From Diphasiastrum complanatum (taxonomy: Eukaryota > Streptophyta > Lycopodiopsida > Lycopodiales > Lycopodiaceae), in NCBI GenBank assembly GCA_029204225.1, contig CM055100.1:24745106-24809105 (forward strand): a DNA stretch of 64,000 nt. Reading direction: 5' to 3'. The translations under genes were made by a program, and so were the position numbers. The notes beneath the pieces are model-generated. The model saw nothing but the letters and a program-made list of their open reading frames with translations. It had not been told where the DNA came from and made no database searches. Positions 33,486 through 64,000 of this stretch are shown here, piece by piece. Each line of letters begins with the position of its first letter. Positions within the stretch are counted from its first letter, which is position 1.

Positions 33486-33987
33486 GCCCAAATCTTCTTT
33501 TGCAGCTACCAATAATACTCTTGAATAGACCCGTGAGTTTGTTTGTAAAAAGCTTGCAATATTTTCTTTGCTTCGAACACCGTTCCCTTCCAATGGTGCA
33601 GAAAAAAAGAGATTTTATTAATCTTCATTAGTTTAAGCAAGTGAAAAGACAGCTGCACCAAATGTTGATAGGCATCCATAAATAGCCGGTATATGACATC
33701 TGACTAAGTTAATTGGTACCAGCAACTGGCAATAAGTTAATCAATCCCAACTTTGAATTTGAATATGATAAATTCAAAGCTATGGAGAGTACAAGAATGT
33801 GAGACAACGTTCTTCACCAACTAAAAAAGCTTACACAAAAATGAGAGTGACTTTCTCACCCGACGGATAAACTGAAATCATCAGATATTGTTAATTCAAA
33901 AGATCGACCATTATTGTATGTCTGTATTCAATAGGCACGCATGCTCAACAATTCCCAACTATGGTAAATGCTCAAAGCCTAACAACA

Positions 33988-55663
<21,676 letters not shown>

Positions 55664-56478
55664 CTGCATCCAAACAGCCTTATAGTGAAGGAACTTGAAC
55701 TTAAGCTCCATAAGAAAAAACTTTAATTTACAGTTTTTTGAAATGAATCTTTCAGACCATATAGCAATGCAGTTATTGCAACATCATGCCTGACTGTAAG
55801 CATGCACAATACAGTGTCTGCCTTGATATTCACCCAATTTTCCTTCCTTTTTCTCTAGATATGGAGACATAAAAGGCTGGAAACCAAAAAAGGGGCACAG
55901 AGATAAGGGATGGTCAAAGAGATGACAACCCAATTTCCCGTTTAAAGGTTCATGTTTTACAAAGTTGTCACGAAAGGTTGTTCAATTTTTGGTGCAATGG
56001 GATGGTCATCCTATTGATGCAGCTACATTAAAATATCTGGATGTGTTTACTACACTTCAATTTTACATAATTAAAAGGAATTTGCAGCCAGGAAAACTGA
56101 AGCATCCTCCAACATATAGCTACTTTAGTTAAGATCCCACAACTCGAAAGTCCAGTGGAACAGCTTCATACTATCAAAATTTGAGCTCAAATTCTAGATA
56201 GGAGTTAACTTATCATATTAGCACTCACACTCACAAATCAAGATCAACATAAGAGACTGAAGAGAACTTAGACTAATAGAAGAATGAGCATAGCTCTCTA
56301 CAATGGAATGATTGGAGGTGGGGCGCCAGACCTCCTTATATGATTTCTCTAGAAGCTAAAAGCCTAAAGCAAAAGCTCAAAGCAAAAAGCTGATTGCTAT
56401 AATTGCTATCTATTTTGGGTAAAGACCCTTATTAAATTTCTAAGTGTAAAACTCCAGAACTAGTGCGCCCTTCTACAT
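55664..56478. other. Upstream of the first visible PGM exon; LTR-like sequence
   Basis: No transit-peptide exon could be recognised. From about 56,200 to 56,440 the sequence is related to the LTR at 40.06-40.42 kb (GGAGGTGGGGCGCC, AAAGCAAAAGCT) in minus orientation. Confidence 0.45.
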
Positions 56479-56509
56479 GCATATCAGAGCATCTCACGAT
56501 TCTCATCAC

Positions 56510-56522
56510 TGGTATCAGAGCC
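56510..56522 (+). other. Copia primer-binding site
   Basis: TGGTATCAGAGCC one base after the LTR end CATCA; initiator-tRNA-Met type. Confidence 0.9.
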
Positions 56523-56620
56523 ACCCTGCCATATTCTAACATAGCCAAGAAGCTAGTAGATCCAGGAGGCCAAGCATTCAGACAATCAACCATCAACAAG
56601 AAAACAGACTTCAAGAAGCA

Positions 56621-57916
56621 ATGGCTTCAATCAGCAGCACGCAGAGCAAGATCTGCACTATACTTAATTCTTCAGGATCTAACTTTCTAGCTTGGAAAGT
56701 CAAGACATCTTTGATACTCAAGGGCGAAGGACTCTTCCCCTGGGTGGATGGCACAGAAGAAATGCCTACAACAACAGGCAAAGAGCTACGCGAATGGAGG
56801 GAGAAAAACGACAAGGTAGTAGCCTTGCTATCATCTTCCATCGAAGATAGCCTTACACTTGACCTGGCTACACTCTCCAAAGCTAAGGAGATATGGGATG
56901 CACTGCTCACAAGATTTCAGACGAAATCAAGAAGTCAAATTATGATGCTAGAAGATCAACTGACGAATTTGCAGTGGGATGGAAAAGACCTCACCTCTTT
57001 CATGAGAAAGATGAAGGATCTGTTTCTATCACTACACAACTCAGGAGTAGAGAATGCAGTATCAGTTGAGAAGCAGCTCACATATCTGTTGAGAGCCTTA
57101 CCCAGATCTTTCCAGACGACACGAACTCTGCTCGCGAAAGATCCTACCATGAACCTCGAAAAGGCGATTGTCGAGATTCGAGAGGAAGTCGAGGCCAGAG
57201 AGCATCTTGATCACAAAGATGGTTCTGACCAGGCACTCTACCACAACAGAGAAAAATCAAAGAAACAGTTCAAGCCTAAGAGGGAGTCGAATCAGAGGCA
57301 GGATCGTGACCAGCAAGCAGAGGGGACCAGCAAAAGCAACTGGAAGACCAAAGGGAGGTCGAAACGACAAGATGCAGACAAGAAGACCTGCATGAGATGC
57401 AGAAGAGACGGGCATACAGTAGATATCTGCTGGCTCAATCCCAAGATTGAGTGTATCCCTTGCCATAAGAAGGGTCATGCAGCCATGGATTGCCGCCAAA
57501 ACCCAAGAAACAGATCAGCACAGAACAGACAGGAGAACAATAATAGTTCCTCCTATGTCGAGGAGCCCGAGACCTCGAAGATGGGCGAAGAAAGAACGAA
57601 CAAAAATTGTTCGACCGCCTACATCTGTGAAGATGTGTGTGCAGCATCAACGTCTGACACACACGAGGTGATCCTGGATTCGACAGCCACCTCGCACTTC
57701 GTGACATCAAGACGAACCATGTCTGATTTTAGAAGTGCAGATCCCTCAAGATTCATAGTTCTTGGAGATGGATCCAGACATCAAGTGAACGGTATTGGTT
57801 CACTCTGGCTCAACGCCAACGGCAGAGATAGACGACTCGAAGACGTTCTGTTCGTGCCAACTCTGCAGCAAGACTTGCTCTCTGTAGCAAGAATAGCAGA
57901 TGCAGGATGCGTGTGA
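56621..57916 (+). CDS. Copia gag and protease start
   Basis: 431 codons, start MASISSTQSKICTILNSSG. Gag: NFLAWKVKTSLILKGEGLF, AKEIWDALLTRFQ, LLRALPRSFQTT. Two zinc knuckles: CMRCRRDGHTVDIC and CIPCHKKGHAAMDC, after a Lys/Arg/Gln-rich tract. The protease site is ILDSTATSHFV, with Thr in place of the Gly of the invariant D-S-G, which should impair it. Then LEDVLFVPTLQQDLLSV. The frame ends at TGA 57,914-57,916, where a frameshift is needed to continue. Confidence 0.9.
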   Translation: MASISSTQSKICTILNSSGSNFLAWKVKTSLILKGEGLFPWVDGTEEMPTTTGKELREWREKNDKVVALLSSSIEDSLTLDLATLSKAKEIWDALLTRFQTKSRSQIMMLEDQLTNLQWDGKDLTSFMRKMKDLFLSLHNSGVENAVSVEKQLTYLLRALPRSFQTTRTLLAKDPTMNLEKAIVEIREEVEAREHLDHKDGSDQALYHNREKSKKQFKPKRESNQRQDRDQQAEGTSKSNWKTKGRSKRQDADKKTCMRCRRDGHTVDICWLNPKIECIPCHKKGHAAMDCRQNPRNRSAQNRQENNNSSSYVEEPETSKMGEERTNKNCSTAYICEDVCAASTSDTHEVILDSTATSHFVTSRRTMSDFRSADPSRFIVLGDGSRHQVNGIGSLWLNANGRDRRLEDVLFVPTLQQDLLSVARIADAGCV

Positions 57917-59206
57917 CGTTTTCTAACGAAGCATGCAATGTGATTGATGCCAGCACCAGCACTCTCATTGCTCAAGGCAGAAGGAAGGGCAACCTATATC
58001 ATCTAAAGGTGCGCCTACCTGAAGATCAGACCCATGACGACTCGCAGATACTCTGTGGCACAGAAGGCTCTGACACATGAACTCAATGGCACTCTACCAG
58101 GCAAGTCATCATGGAGCAATAACAGGGGTCAGCATCTCGAATGCAACCAGTTCGACCACCTGTGATGCATGTTTGAAAGGCAAGATGTCACGCACACCAT
58201 TCGTCAAAGACTCCTACAGAACGACAGAGATTCTAGAGCTGGTGCACTCTGACATCTGCGGTCCATTCAACATGATCTCAGTAGGAGGTTCAAAATATTG
58301 TATAACCTTCATTGATGATTATAGCAAATTTGCCAGAGTGTGTTTTATTCAGAATAAATCTGAAGCACTCGATAAATTCACAGAATATGTGAATTGGGCT
58401 GAGAGATGCACAGGCAGCAAGGTGAAGCAGATCAGAACAGATCGAGGTGGTGAATATATCTCGAATCGCTTCACTGACTTTTGCAATGATCGTGGCATCA
58501 TTCACAGAAGAACTGCAGCCTACACACCGCAGCACAATGGTGTTGCTGAACGAAAGAACAGGACCCTGATGGAAGCAGCTAGATGCATGATGGCATACTT
58601 GAAGGCTCCAAGGGCACTATGGGCTGAAGCAGTAGCTATAGCCGCATACATCCAGAACAGGACAGGTAAATCTGGTGTTCCTCACACAACGCCACATGAG
58701 CTATGGTGAGGTATAAAACCCAACCTGTCTCACGTCAGAATATTTGGCTGTGCAGCATATGCACATATTCCTGATAAGCTTCGCAAGAAGCTTGATGAGA
58801 AAGCCGAACAAGGATTTCTGGTAGGTTATGACAATAATTCGTCATACTACAGAATCTACGTGCCAGACACGAACACTGTGAAAACAATGAGGGATGTCAA
58901 ATTCGACGAGAGCAGGACAATGGCCAACGAAGACCCTGTTAGCTATGAAGTTCTGGAAAGACAGTACTATGACCTATCGCCAACGTCAGAGGGAGCAGAG
59001 GACAAACACGAAAACGAGATTTTCGAGTCGTCTCCCATTCGAGCAACGAATTAGACGAAGAAAGATTCGAGAGGCAACCTGCCGCCGCAGTTCCTGTAAA
59101 CCAAGATGGTTCCGGACCGAGCAGAGCAGACAAGGGCAAAGGCATAGCTGTTCCGAGAGGATCTCCCAGAAGGTCGACAAGACCACGAAGAGCACCAGCA
59201 AGATTT
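57917..59206 (+). pseudogene. Copia integrase
   Basis: The GAG-pre-integrase part reads LWHRRL, stop, HMNSMAL near 58,050-58,090, so a stop replaces the Gly of L-G-H. The core: CDACLKGKMSRTPF, LVHSDICGPFNM, DDYSKFARVCF, IRTDRGGEYISNRF, TPQHNGVAERKNRTL. A TGA at 58,707 interrupts ELW...IKPNLSHVRIFGC. FLVGYDNNSSYYRIYV and VKFDESRT follow, the usual end of Copia integrase. It continues to a stop at 59,052-59,054 and a frame change. Confidence 0.88.
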
Positions 59207-60214
59207 GTGCCAGGCAGCTCAGCTTCCACATCAGAAGAATTCTGCGGGTTCAGTGGCAAACCACAGACATTCGAGGAGGTGATTGAAGGTCCAAAAAAGG
59301 ACAAATGGATCCAAGCCATGAACGAAGAGATGGAATCCATGAGGAAGAACCAGGTATGGACGTTGGAGCCATTACCTCATAAGCGCAAGACTGTCAAATG
59401 CAAATGGGTTTTCAAACTCAAATATGGACCAGACGGGAGTGTGACGAAATACAAGGCAAGACTGGTAGCGAAGGGTTTCTCTAAGAGATACGGTATTGAC
59501 TACTCTGAAACCTTCTCTCCTGTCGTCAAACATTCATCCCTACGTCTGTTGTTTGCATATGCAGCAGCTTATGACCTCAAGATCCACATTGTGGACGAGA
59601 AGACAGCCTTCTTGCATGGCGAATTAGACGAAGAGGTCTACATGGATCAACCCCCAAGATTTGTCTCGAATTCACTTCCTGACTATGTATGCAGAATGCA
59701 TAGAAGCATCTACGGTCTGAAGCAATCAGCCCGACAATGGTACAAGAAGAAGGATCAGGCCCTGAAATCATTGGGATTCAAGCCTCTGTTGGCTGACTCC
59801 AATGTGTATGTCAGAGTTACAGATGGGCAGATCATCATAGTGGCTGTATATGTGGACGACACTCTGATACTGTGCAGGAGTGAACAGCTAATTGCTGAAG
59901 TAAAGACAGACATCTCGAAGCATTTCGAGATAGTGGATCTGGGAGAAGCCAGGTGTTACCTAGGCTTACAAATTGAAAGGGACTATGAGGGAGGCAAGTT
60001 ATACCTTCACCAGTCCAGATACACCCAGAAGATCCTAGAGGACTTTGGGATGCTGAACTGCAAAGGAGCGAACACTCCAATGCTCGCAGGGACGGTGCTA
60101 ACAAATGACGACTGTCCAAAGACTGAGGAAGAAAGAGAACAGATGCAGCTCACACCCTACAGGAGGCTGATAGGTTCACTGATGTACCTTGCAGACAGAC
60201 AACACACGCCCTGA
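59207..60214 (+). CDS. Copia reverse transcriptase
   Basis: 335 codons. Motifs: TFEEVIEGPKKDKWIQAM, VWTLEPLPHKRKTVKCKW, YKARLVAKGFSKRYGIDY, ETFSPVVKHSSLRLLFAY, KTAFLHGELDEEVYMDQP, RSIYGLKQSARQWYKK, VAVYVDDTLILC (catalytic YVDD), DLGEARCYLGLQIERDY, YRRLIGSLMYLA. It ends by a frameshift just after MYLA, before the RNase H. Confidence 0.92.
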   Translation: MPGSSASTSEEFCGFSGKPQTFEEVIEGPKKDKWIQAMNEEMESMRKNQVWTLEPLPHKRKTVKCKWVFKLKYGPDGSVTKYKARLVAKGFSKRYGIDYSETFSPVVKHSSLRLLFAYAAAYDLKIHIVDEKTAFLHGELDEEVYMDQPPRFVSNSLPDYVCRMHRSIYGLKQSARQWYKKKDQALKSLGFKPLLADSNVYVRVTDGQIIIVAVYVDDTLILCRSEQLIAEVKTDISKHFEIVDLGEARCYLGLQIERDYEGGKLYLHQSRYTQKILEDFGMLNCKGANTPMLAGTVLTNDDCPKTEEEREQMQLTPYRRLIGSLMYLADRQHTP

Positions 60215-61157
60215 TATTGCTTATGCAGTATTCAGGATGAGCTAATTCTGCACAAATCCAGGCTCGACACATTGGAAGATTGCAAAACGAATTTTGCAAT
60301 ATCTTCAATTAACGAGGGATTATGGCTTGTGTTATTGTCATGGTGCAGGTCTCAGGATACTTTTCTACAGCGATGCTAGTTGAGCATCTCTCAGGGACGA
60401 CTGTAAAAGAGTCTCAGGAGGATGCACCATCGCATCAGGAGCAGCAGTTCTCTAGGTCAGCAAGAAGCAGACCATTGTAGCCCAGTCGTCCTGCGAAGCA
60501 GAGTACGTAGCAGCAGCGAAGATGGCCAACGAAATAATTTGGCTAAGGCAGTTCCTGGACGAATTGGGCGAAACAAGGAACGAGCCATTGGTCTTGCAGA
60601 TGGACAACACCTCTACGATACACCTGACGAAAGATCCTGTGTTCCACTCAAGAACGAAGCACATTGCGATCAAGTATCACTTGATCAGGGATCTGATTGA
60701 AAGGAAGATGATGCAGACCACCTTCATAGGAACGAAAGATATGGTTGCTGACATCTTCACTAAAGCTCTGGACAAAGGGCTCTTTGAGAGGCAAAGGAGC
60801 AGTCTCGGGATCATAAAGCTACCATGCTTTGAGAGGGAGCTGAAGAAACAAAGTGTTTCTGATTACAAAGCCTTGCTAGCTTTCAGCCCTTCACCTGACG
60901 AAGATGTTTGCGAACTCGAACATCTGGAGACACGAAACACGAAGAGTTTCGCGAACACGAAAGTCAACGGAGACGAAGACGAACGGTTCGCGAACACGAA
61001 GGATTCACGAACAAGATTCCTTTGCGGTCCAGCAAGAGAGAAAGGCAGACGAGGTAAACGAAACCAACGGTGGAAACGAAACCCGTTCTGTCCTCACGCT
61101 CCAAGGAGTACCACCAGAGATCACGCAAGTACCCAAAAGTACAGAGATCTGACCTGA
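60215..61157 (+). pseudogene. Copia RNase H with extended C-terminal tail
   Basis: After the frameshift: TRPDIAYAVFRMS, YSDAS, CTIASGAAVL, then an open frame from 60,522: MANEIIWLRQFLDELGE, LVLQMDNTSTIHLTKDPV, FHSRTKHIAIKYHLIRD, DMVADIFTKAL. The usual Copia protein ends soon after the last block. Here the frame continues about 115 residues more, with two copies of FANTK and an Arg-rich end, and its TGA stop (61,155-61,157) is the first bases of the 3' LTR. Confidence 0.85.
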
Positions 61158-61858
61158 TGGCATGACGTCAGTAAATACTTCCTAGGTCGTGGCTAATCTG
61201 CCACTCTTGTAATTCCCTGATTAGTTGTAGATGTATAATCACTCTAATCTTAGGTTTACATAGAGAGACCGTACTTACTGGATAATACTTGACATATATC
61301 AAAACAGGATACACAGAGTGTAACTAAGGGAAGAGACACTGAAGAAGTCTGATGCTAGTAAGCATCAAGACGAACACAGACAGAAGCTCCGCCTGCGTGC
61401 GAGAAGATAATTTTGTCTAGGATCAGAAGATCCAATTGTCCGCTAGTGAAGCGAGACTACTACTCGTGAGAGAACCGTGCTTCTCTCACGCCAATGCACT
61501 GCGTGGATTTGCATGCAGTGCCCTGAAGAAATCAGAGAAAATCAATATAGATTATTTTCTAGTTGTGTCTGATCTTGGATGTTGAATGCTTATGCTGTTT
61601 ATTTCATATGTCTGAGTTTTCTTGTTCCCTTTGAATTCCGCACCTTGGTTGAAATTAAGTCGAATGCTGTATTAATTTTATGAACGTAGATCAGTAGTAA
61701 CTGACTACTCTCTGGAGGATTGTAAGAGTTTTTCAGCTGGCAGTGCCCAGCGAACGCATCTGAACTCCATCCGAATCTTGAAAGAGAGTCGCGACTGTTT
61801 CATGAATTTTCTCCCCTAGATTCATTACACGTATCAGAGCATCTCATGATTCTCATCA
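61155..61858 (+). repeat. Copia 3' LTR, 704 bp
   Basis: Starts TGATGGCATGACGTCAG and ends GATTCTCATCA; TGATG/CATCA form 5-bp inverted ends. Its last about 30 bases match the sequence before the primer-binding site at 56,510. Confidence 0.75.
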
Positions 61859-61864
61859 TCCCTC

Positions 61865-62150
61865 TCACTCCCACATGATGAGCTTGAGAAAGCTATCCAC
61901 CAAGATCGTGGTCTTGGCTACAGGCTTGGCAATACACTCATTTCCTATCTACTTTATGCTGACAATGTGGCTTTGCTTTCTTCTTATATTGAGGGGTTGA
62001 TACACTACAGGTTTATTTTGGGGATTTGTTTGGTTTAACTATGCATACCAAGAAAAACCATACTATAATTTTTGATACCTCCAAGACCTTTATGCAGCAA
62101 CAAGTGTTTACTTTAGGAGGGCAGCCACTAGATGTGGTATTCTCTTACAC
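61865..62150 (+). pseudogene. LINE reverse-transcriptase fragment
   Basis: HDELEKAIHQDRGLGYRLGN and SYLLYADNVALLSS carry the non-LTR RT catalytic box, here YADN instead of YADD. After a frame change come LTMHTKKNHTIIFDTSK and LGGQPLDVVFSYTYL. It directly follows the Copia 3' LTR. No matching LINE piece is seen on the left side of the Copia. Confidence 0.75.
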
Positions 62151-64000
62151 TTATTTGAATTATTCAAATCACGATTTGCTTTGAACGAATCGTCATTTTA
62201 AAACAGTCCGATTCGAACAGACCGTTTAAATCAGATTTTTTTTTCAAAAAAAAAAAAAATTTGAAACCGCTTCGAAATGGGATTGATTTTGCTTACATGT
62301 GTGTCACTCAACTATTTTTTTCCTTTTCAGACTCTAATTTTCTTTGAAAAGATCAGAATTTGTTTTACTTTGCATTTTTAAACTCCTTGTTGTTGGGCAC
62401 CCAGGAATATGTATAAATTTGGCCTTTTTGACTAGCAAAAGGTAGGGGCACCAGAAATTTTCATTTTGCTACTATTTGTGAATTCATTGAATTTTGGATC
62501 CCTAGACATGGAGTTACTAAGGTTTCTAGCTTGTATGATTTTCACTACTTTTTGACACTTCATCTTCTTTGCAATTTTGTGTTACTTCTTCATGAAAATT
62601 GACCACTATTCCTCCTAAAATAGTGCATCTTTGATGTAGGTTAAAATTCATTAACCTGATTCTTAGAAGCCCACTTTATCTTTCTTGTCAACCTTTGAAA
62701 CTTTTGTTCAATCTTTCTACATTTTTAGTCTTCCTACTATGAATTGCTCCCATTGCACTTTACAAGGGGAGAAACCGATTCTTAGTGAATTGTTATATAA
62801 TGATACTTTCAAGCCGTCATGAACTTCAAAAGGCAACCCTAACCAAGCACAAAAAGATTCATTTTGAACTAGAGTAAGACTTAAGTTTGTTATGAATCAT
62901 GACAATAGGTGGGACTTGGGAGTTTGATTCAAGATTGATCATTAATTGATTATAATATACATTGCAATTTAAACGCTAAAAAAGCACTTGTTTTTGCTAT
63001 AAGAGAAGGCTAGAAAAAAATTCCCTAAGAAAAGAACCCTAAAACCGATTTACCGATCCTTTCCCATGGTTACCGATTCTTTCCTGTTTCAAACCCTTTT
63101 CAAAAAGGCGTTTTGACAAGGTCCATGAAACATTGGTCGTGGTCTCAGTTTTACCTCGTTACTTGGATAGTGGACTCTCACATTGCCTCTGGTTTACATT
63201 GGGATGGCTCAAGGTTACACCCGAATTCAAATCGGCTGAACCAGCCGATTCGAACCGATTCTTTCCGGTTCGAACAGGCAAGCCAAGTTCGAACCGGAAA
63301 ATGGTTAAACCAAAAAAAACAAAAACATTTCCAATACGAATTATTTTGGCTTTTTGGGGTTTTTTTCTTTTCTTTTCTTTTTTTTTTTAATTCGGTTTGA
63401 ACCGGCTCCGAACGGTTTGAAAGGTTCGAACCGCGGCTCGATGCAACCTTGGGATGGTTCCAAGTTTCCTCACATCGGTTATACGTGGAGATTGGTCATT
63501 CCCAAGGCATTTGTCACATGAGCAGGCTTGGCCCTAATGCTACGTGAGATGTTCTTGCTTCATACAAATAAAGGTCAAAGAGATCAATATGGACACTAGG
63601 ACTCCCAAACCCACATTACCTCATTTTTCATGAGGGGGAGACGCTTTAGAGCAGACCTTGGGATTGAGACATTGTCAAAGGACGAGTCATAAATCCCTTC
63701 TAGAGACCTTCATCATGACCAATGACAATGTACTGCTTTGAGGGCAAGTTCCTGGCTACCTAAAGACCTCGCCAATCTGGGGCTCGTGCGAGGGGGACAC
63801 ATTATTTCCTCTTCGGTACTCGCGTCATCTATCTTTGCTTTCTTCAGTAGGGGTCCATTGTGATATGATATCTTTCGTACAACTGTGCTTTATCATATAG
63901 ACCTATGTCTAGTTTTACTAGTATAATTTTCTTATCTAGTAGTTGTTTGGTTCTGAAGGCACATTGCCTCTAGTTTATCATACTTGAGATGTACTTATTG
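62151..64000. other. Non-coding stretch
   Basis: No gene recognised. The small ORFs at 63,113 and 63,133 overlap the motif cluster at 63,225-63,440 and are not credible. No PGM N-terminal exon could be identified here. Confidence 0.5.
63225..63440. repeat. Cluster of TTCGAACCGG-type motifs
   Basis: CCGATTCGAACCGATTC, CCGGTTCGAACAGG, AGTTCGAACCGG, TTGAACCGGCTCCG, CGGTTTGAAAGG and GGTTCGAACCGCGG recur over about 215 bp, with related CGATTCGAACAG near 62,210. The core GGTTCGAA is palindromic with TTCGAACC and is also the core of polymerase III B boxes. Confidence 0.65.

Larger units (their letters stand above)
56479..61858 (+). mobile_element. Ty1/Copia retrotransposon, nearly full length, 5' LTR replaced
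   Basis: Order gag, protease, integrase, reverse transcriptase, RNase H, the Copia order. The 3' LTR is 61,155-61,858. Only about 30 bp of the same LTR end (TATCAGAGCATCTCACGATT to CATCA, 56,479-56,508) precede the primer-binding site at 56,510; upstream of that the sequence is unrelated to the 3' LTR. Frameshifts and stops make it non-autonomous now. Confidence 0.85.

Noticed and set aside
57168-57710. Overlapping ORFs in the Copia gag region
   Set aside because: Shadows of the gag frame.

Overview
This is nuclear DNA of a land plant with a repeat-rich genome. The evidence is one split host gene with 21 recognisable exons, GT-AG introns up to about 11.8 kb, AT-rich spacers, and a dense, nested set of Ty1/Copia and Ty3/Gypsy LTR retrotransposons, LINE fragments and very small LTR elements. 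Long TE-filled introns are typical of ferns and gymnosperms, but nothing here fixes the species.

Host genes. The main gene is on the minus strand, 55,663 down to 33,988: a plastid-type phosphoglucomutase. I could place 21 exons whose phases agree, giving 562 codons to the stop; the N-terminal (transit-peptide) exon was not found. The fold is complete, but several catalytic loops differ from the family consensus, most strongly the C-terminal phosphate-binding loop. A second, partial host-like sequence is an alpha-crystallin (small heat-shock) domain at 26,819-27,199, minus strand. A weak OB-fold/RPA-like fragment lies at 20,399-20,894, minus strand.

Layout. 1-1,570: non-coding, with a perfect 28-bp inverted repeat. 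1,575-2,040: an LTR, then a GA microsatellite. 2,640-5,100: leader and Gag of one element, with four zinc-knuckle modules. 5,566-10,500: a decayed chromodomain Gypsy element (plus strand). 10,500-12,922: an LTR and coiled-coil ORF remains (minus strand). 12,941-19,027: a chimera of two Copia-type elements (minus strand) with two gag-protease modules and two unknown ORFs where reverse transcriptase should be. 19,137-19,458: a 124-bp tandem duplication followed by a perfect 34-bp inverted repeat. 19,500-27,200: mostly non-coding, with the OB-fold and heat-shock fragments. 27,880-30,600: a degraded coiled-coil ORF (plus strand). 31,200-31,600: a run of small hairpins. 33,013-33,300: 32-bp tandem repeats and a Copia gag fragment. 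33,988-55,663: the phosphoglucomutase gene. Its introns hold a Copia fragment (35.8-37.2 kb), an LTR (about 40.1-40.4 kb), a LINE split by a miniature LTR element fused to a Gypsy (44.0-50.7 kb), a second LINE ORF1 fragment (51.6-52.0 kb) and a small two-LTR element (52.8-54.1 kb). 56,479-61,858: a Copia element (plus strand). 61,865-62,150: a LINE reverse-transcriptase fragment. 62,150-64,000: non-coding, with a cluster of TTCGAACCGG-like motifs.

The two most interesting items are (1) a phosphoglucomutase with an intact reading frame but altered catalytic loops, a candidate pseudoenzyme; and (2) a 404-bp miniature LTR element whose 144-bp LTRs each contain a 72-nt tRNA-like sequence. The second is comparable in principle to the 5S-rRNA-bearing Cassandra elements, but with a tRNA. 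All statements rest on reading the sequence; no database search was run.
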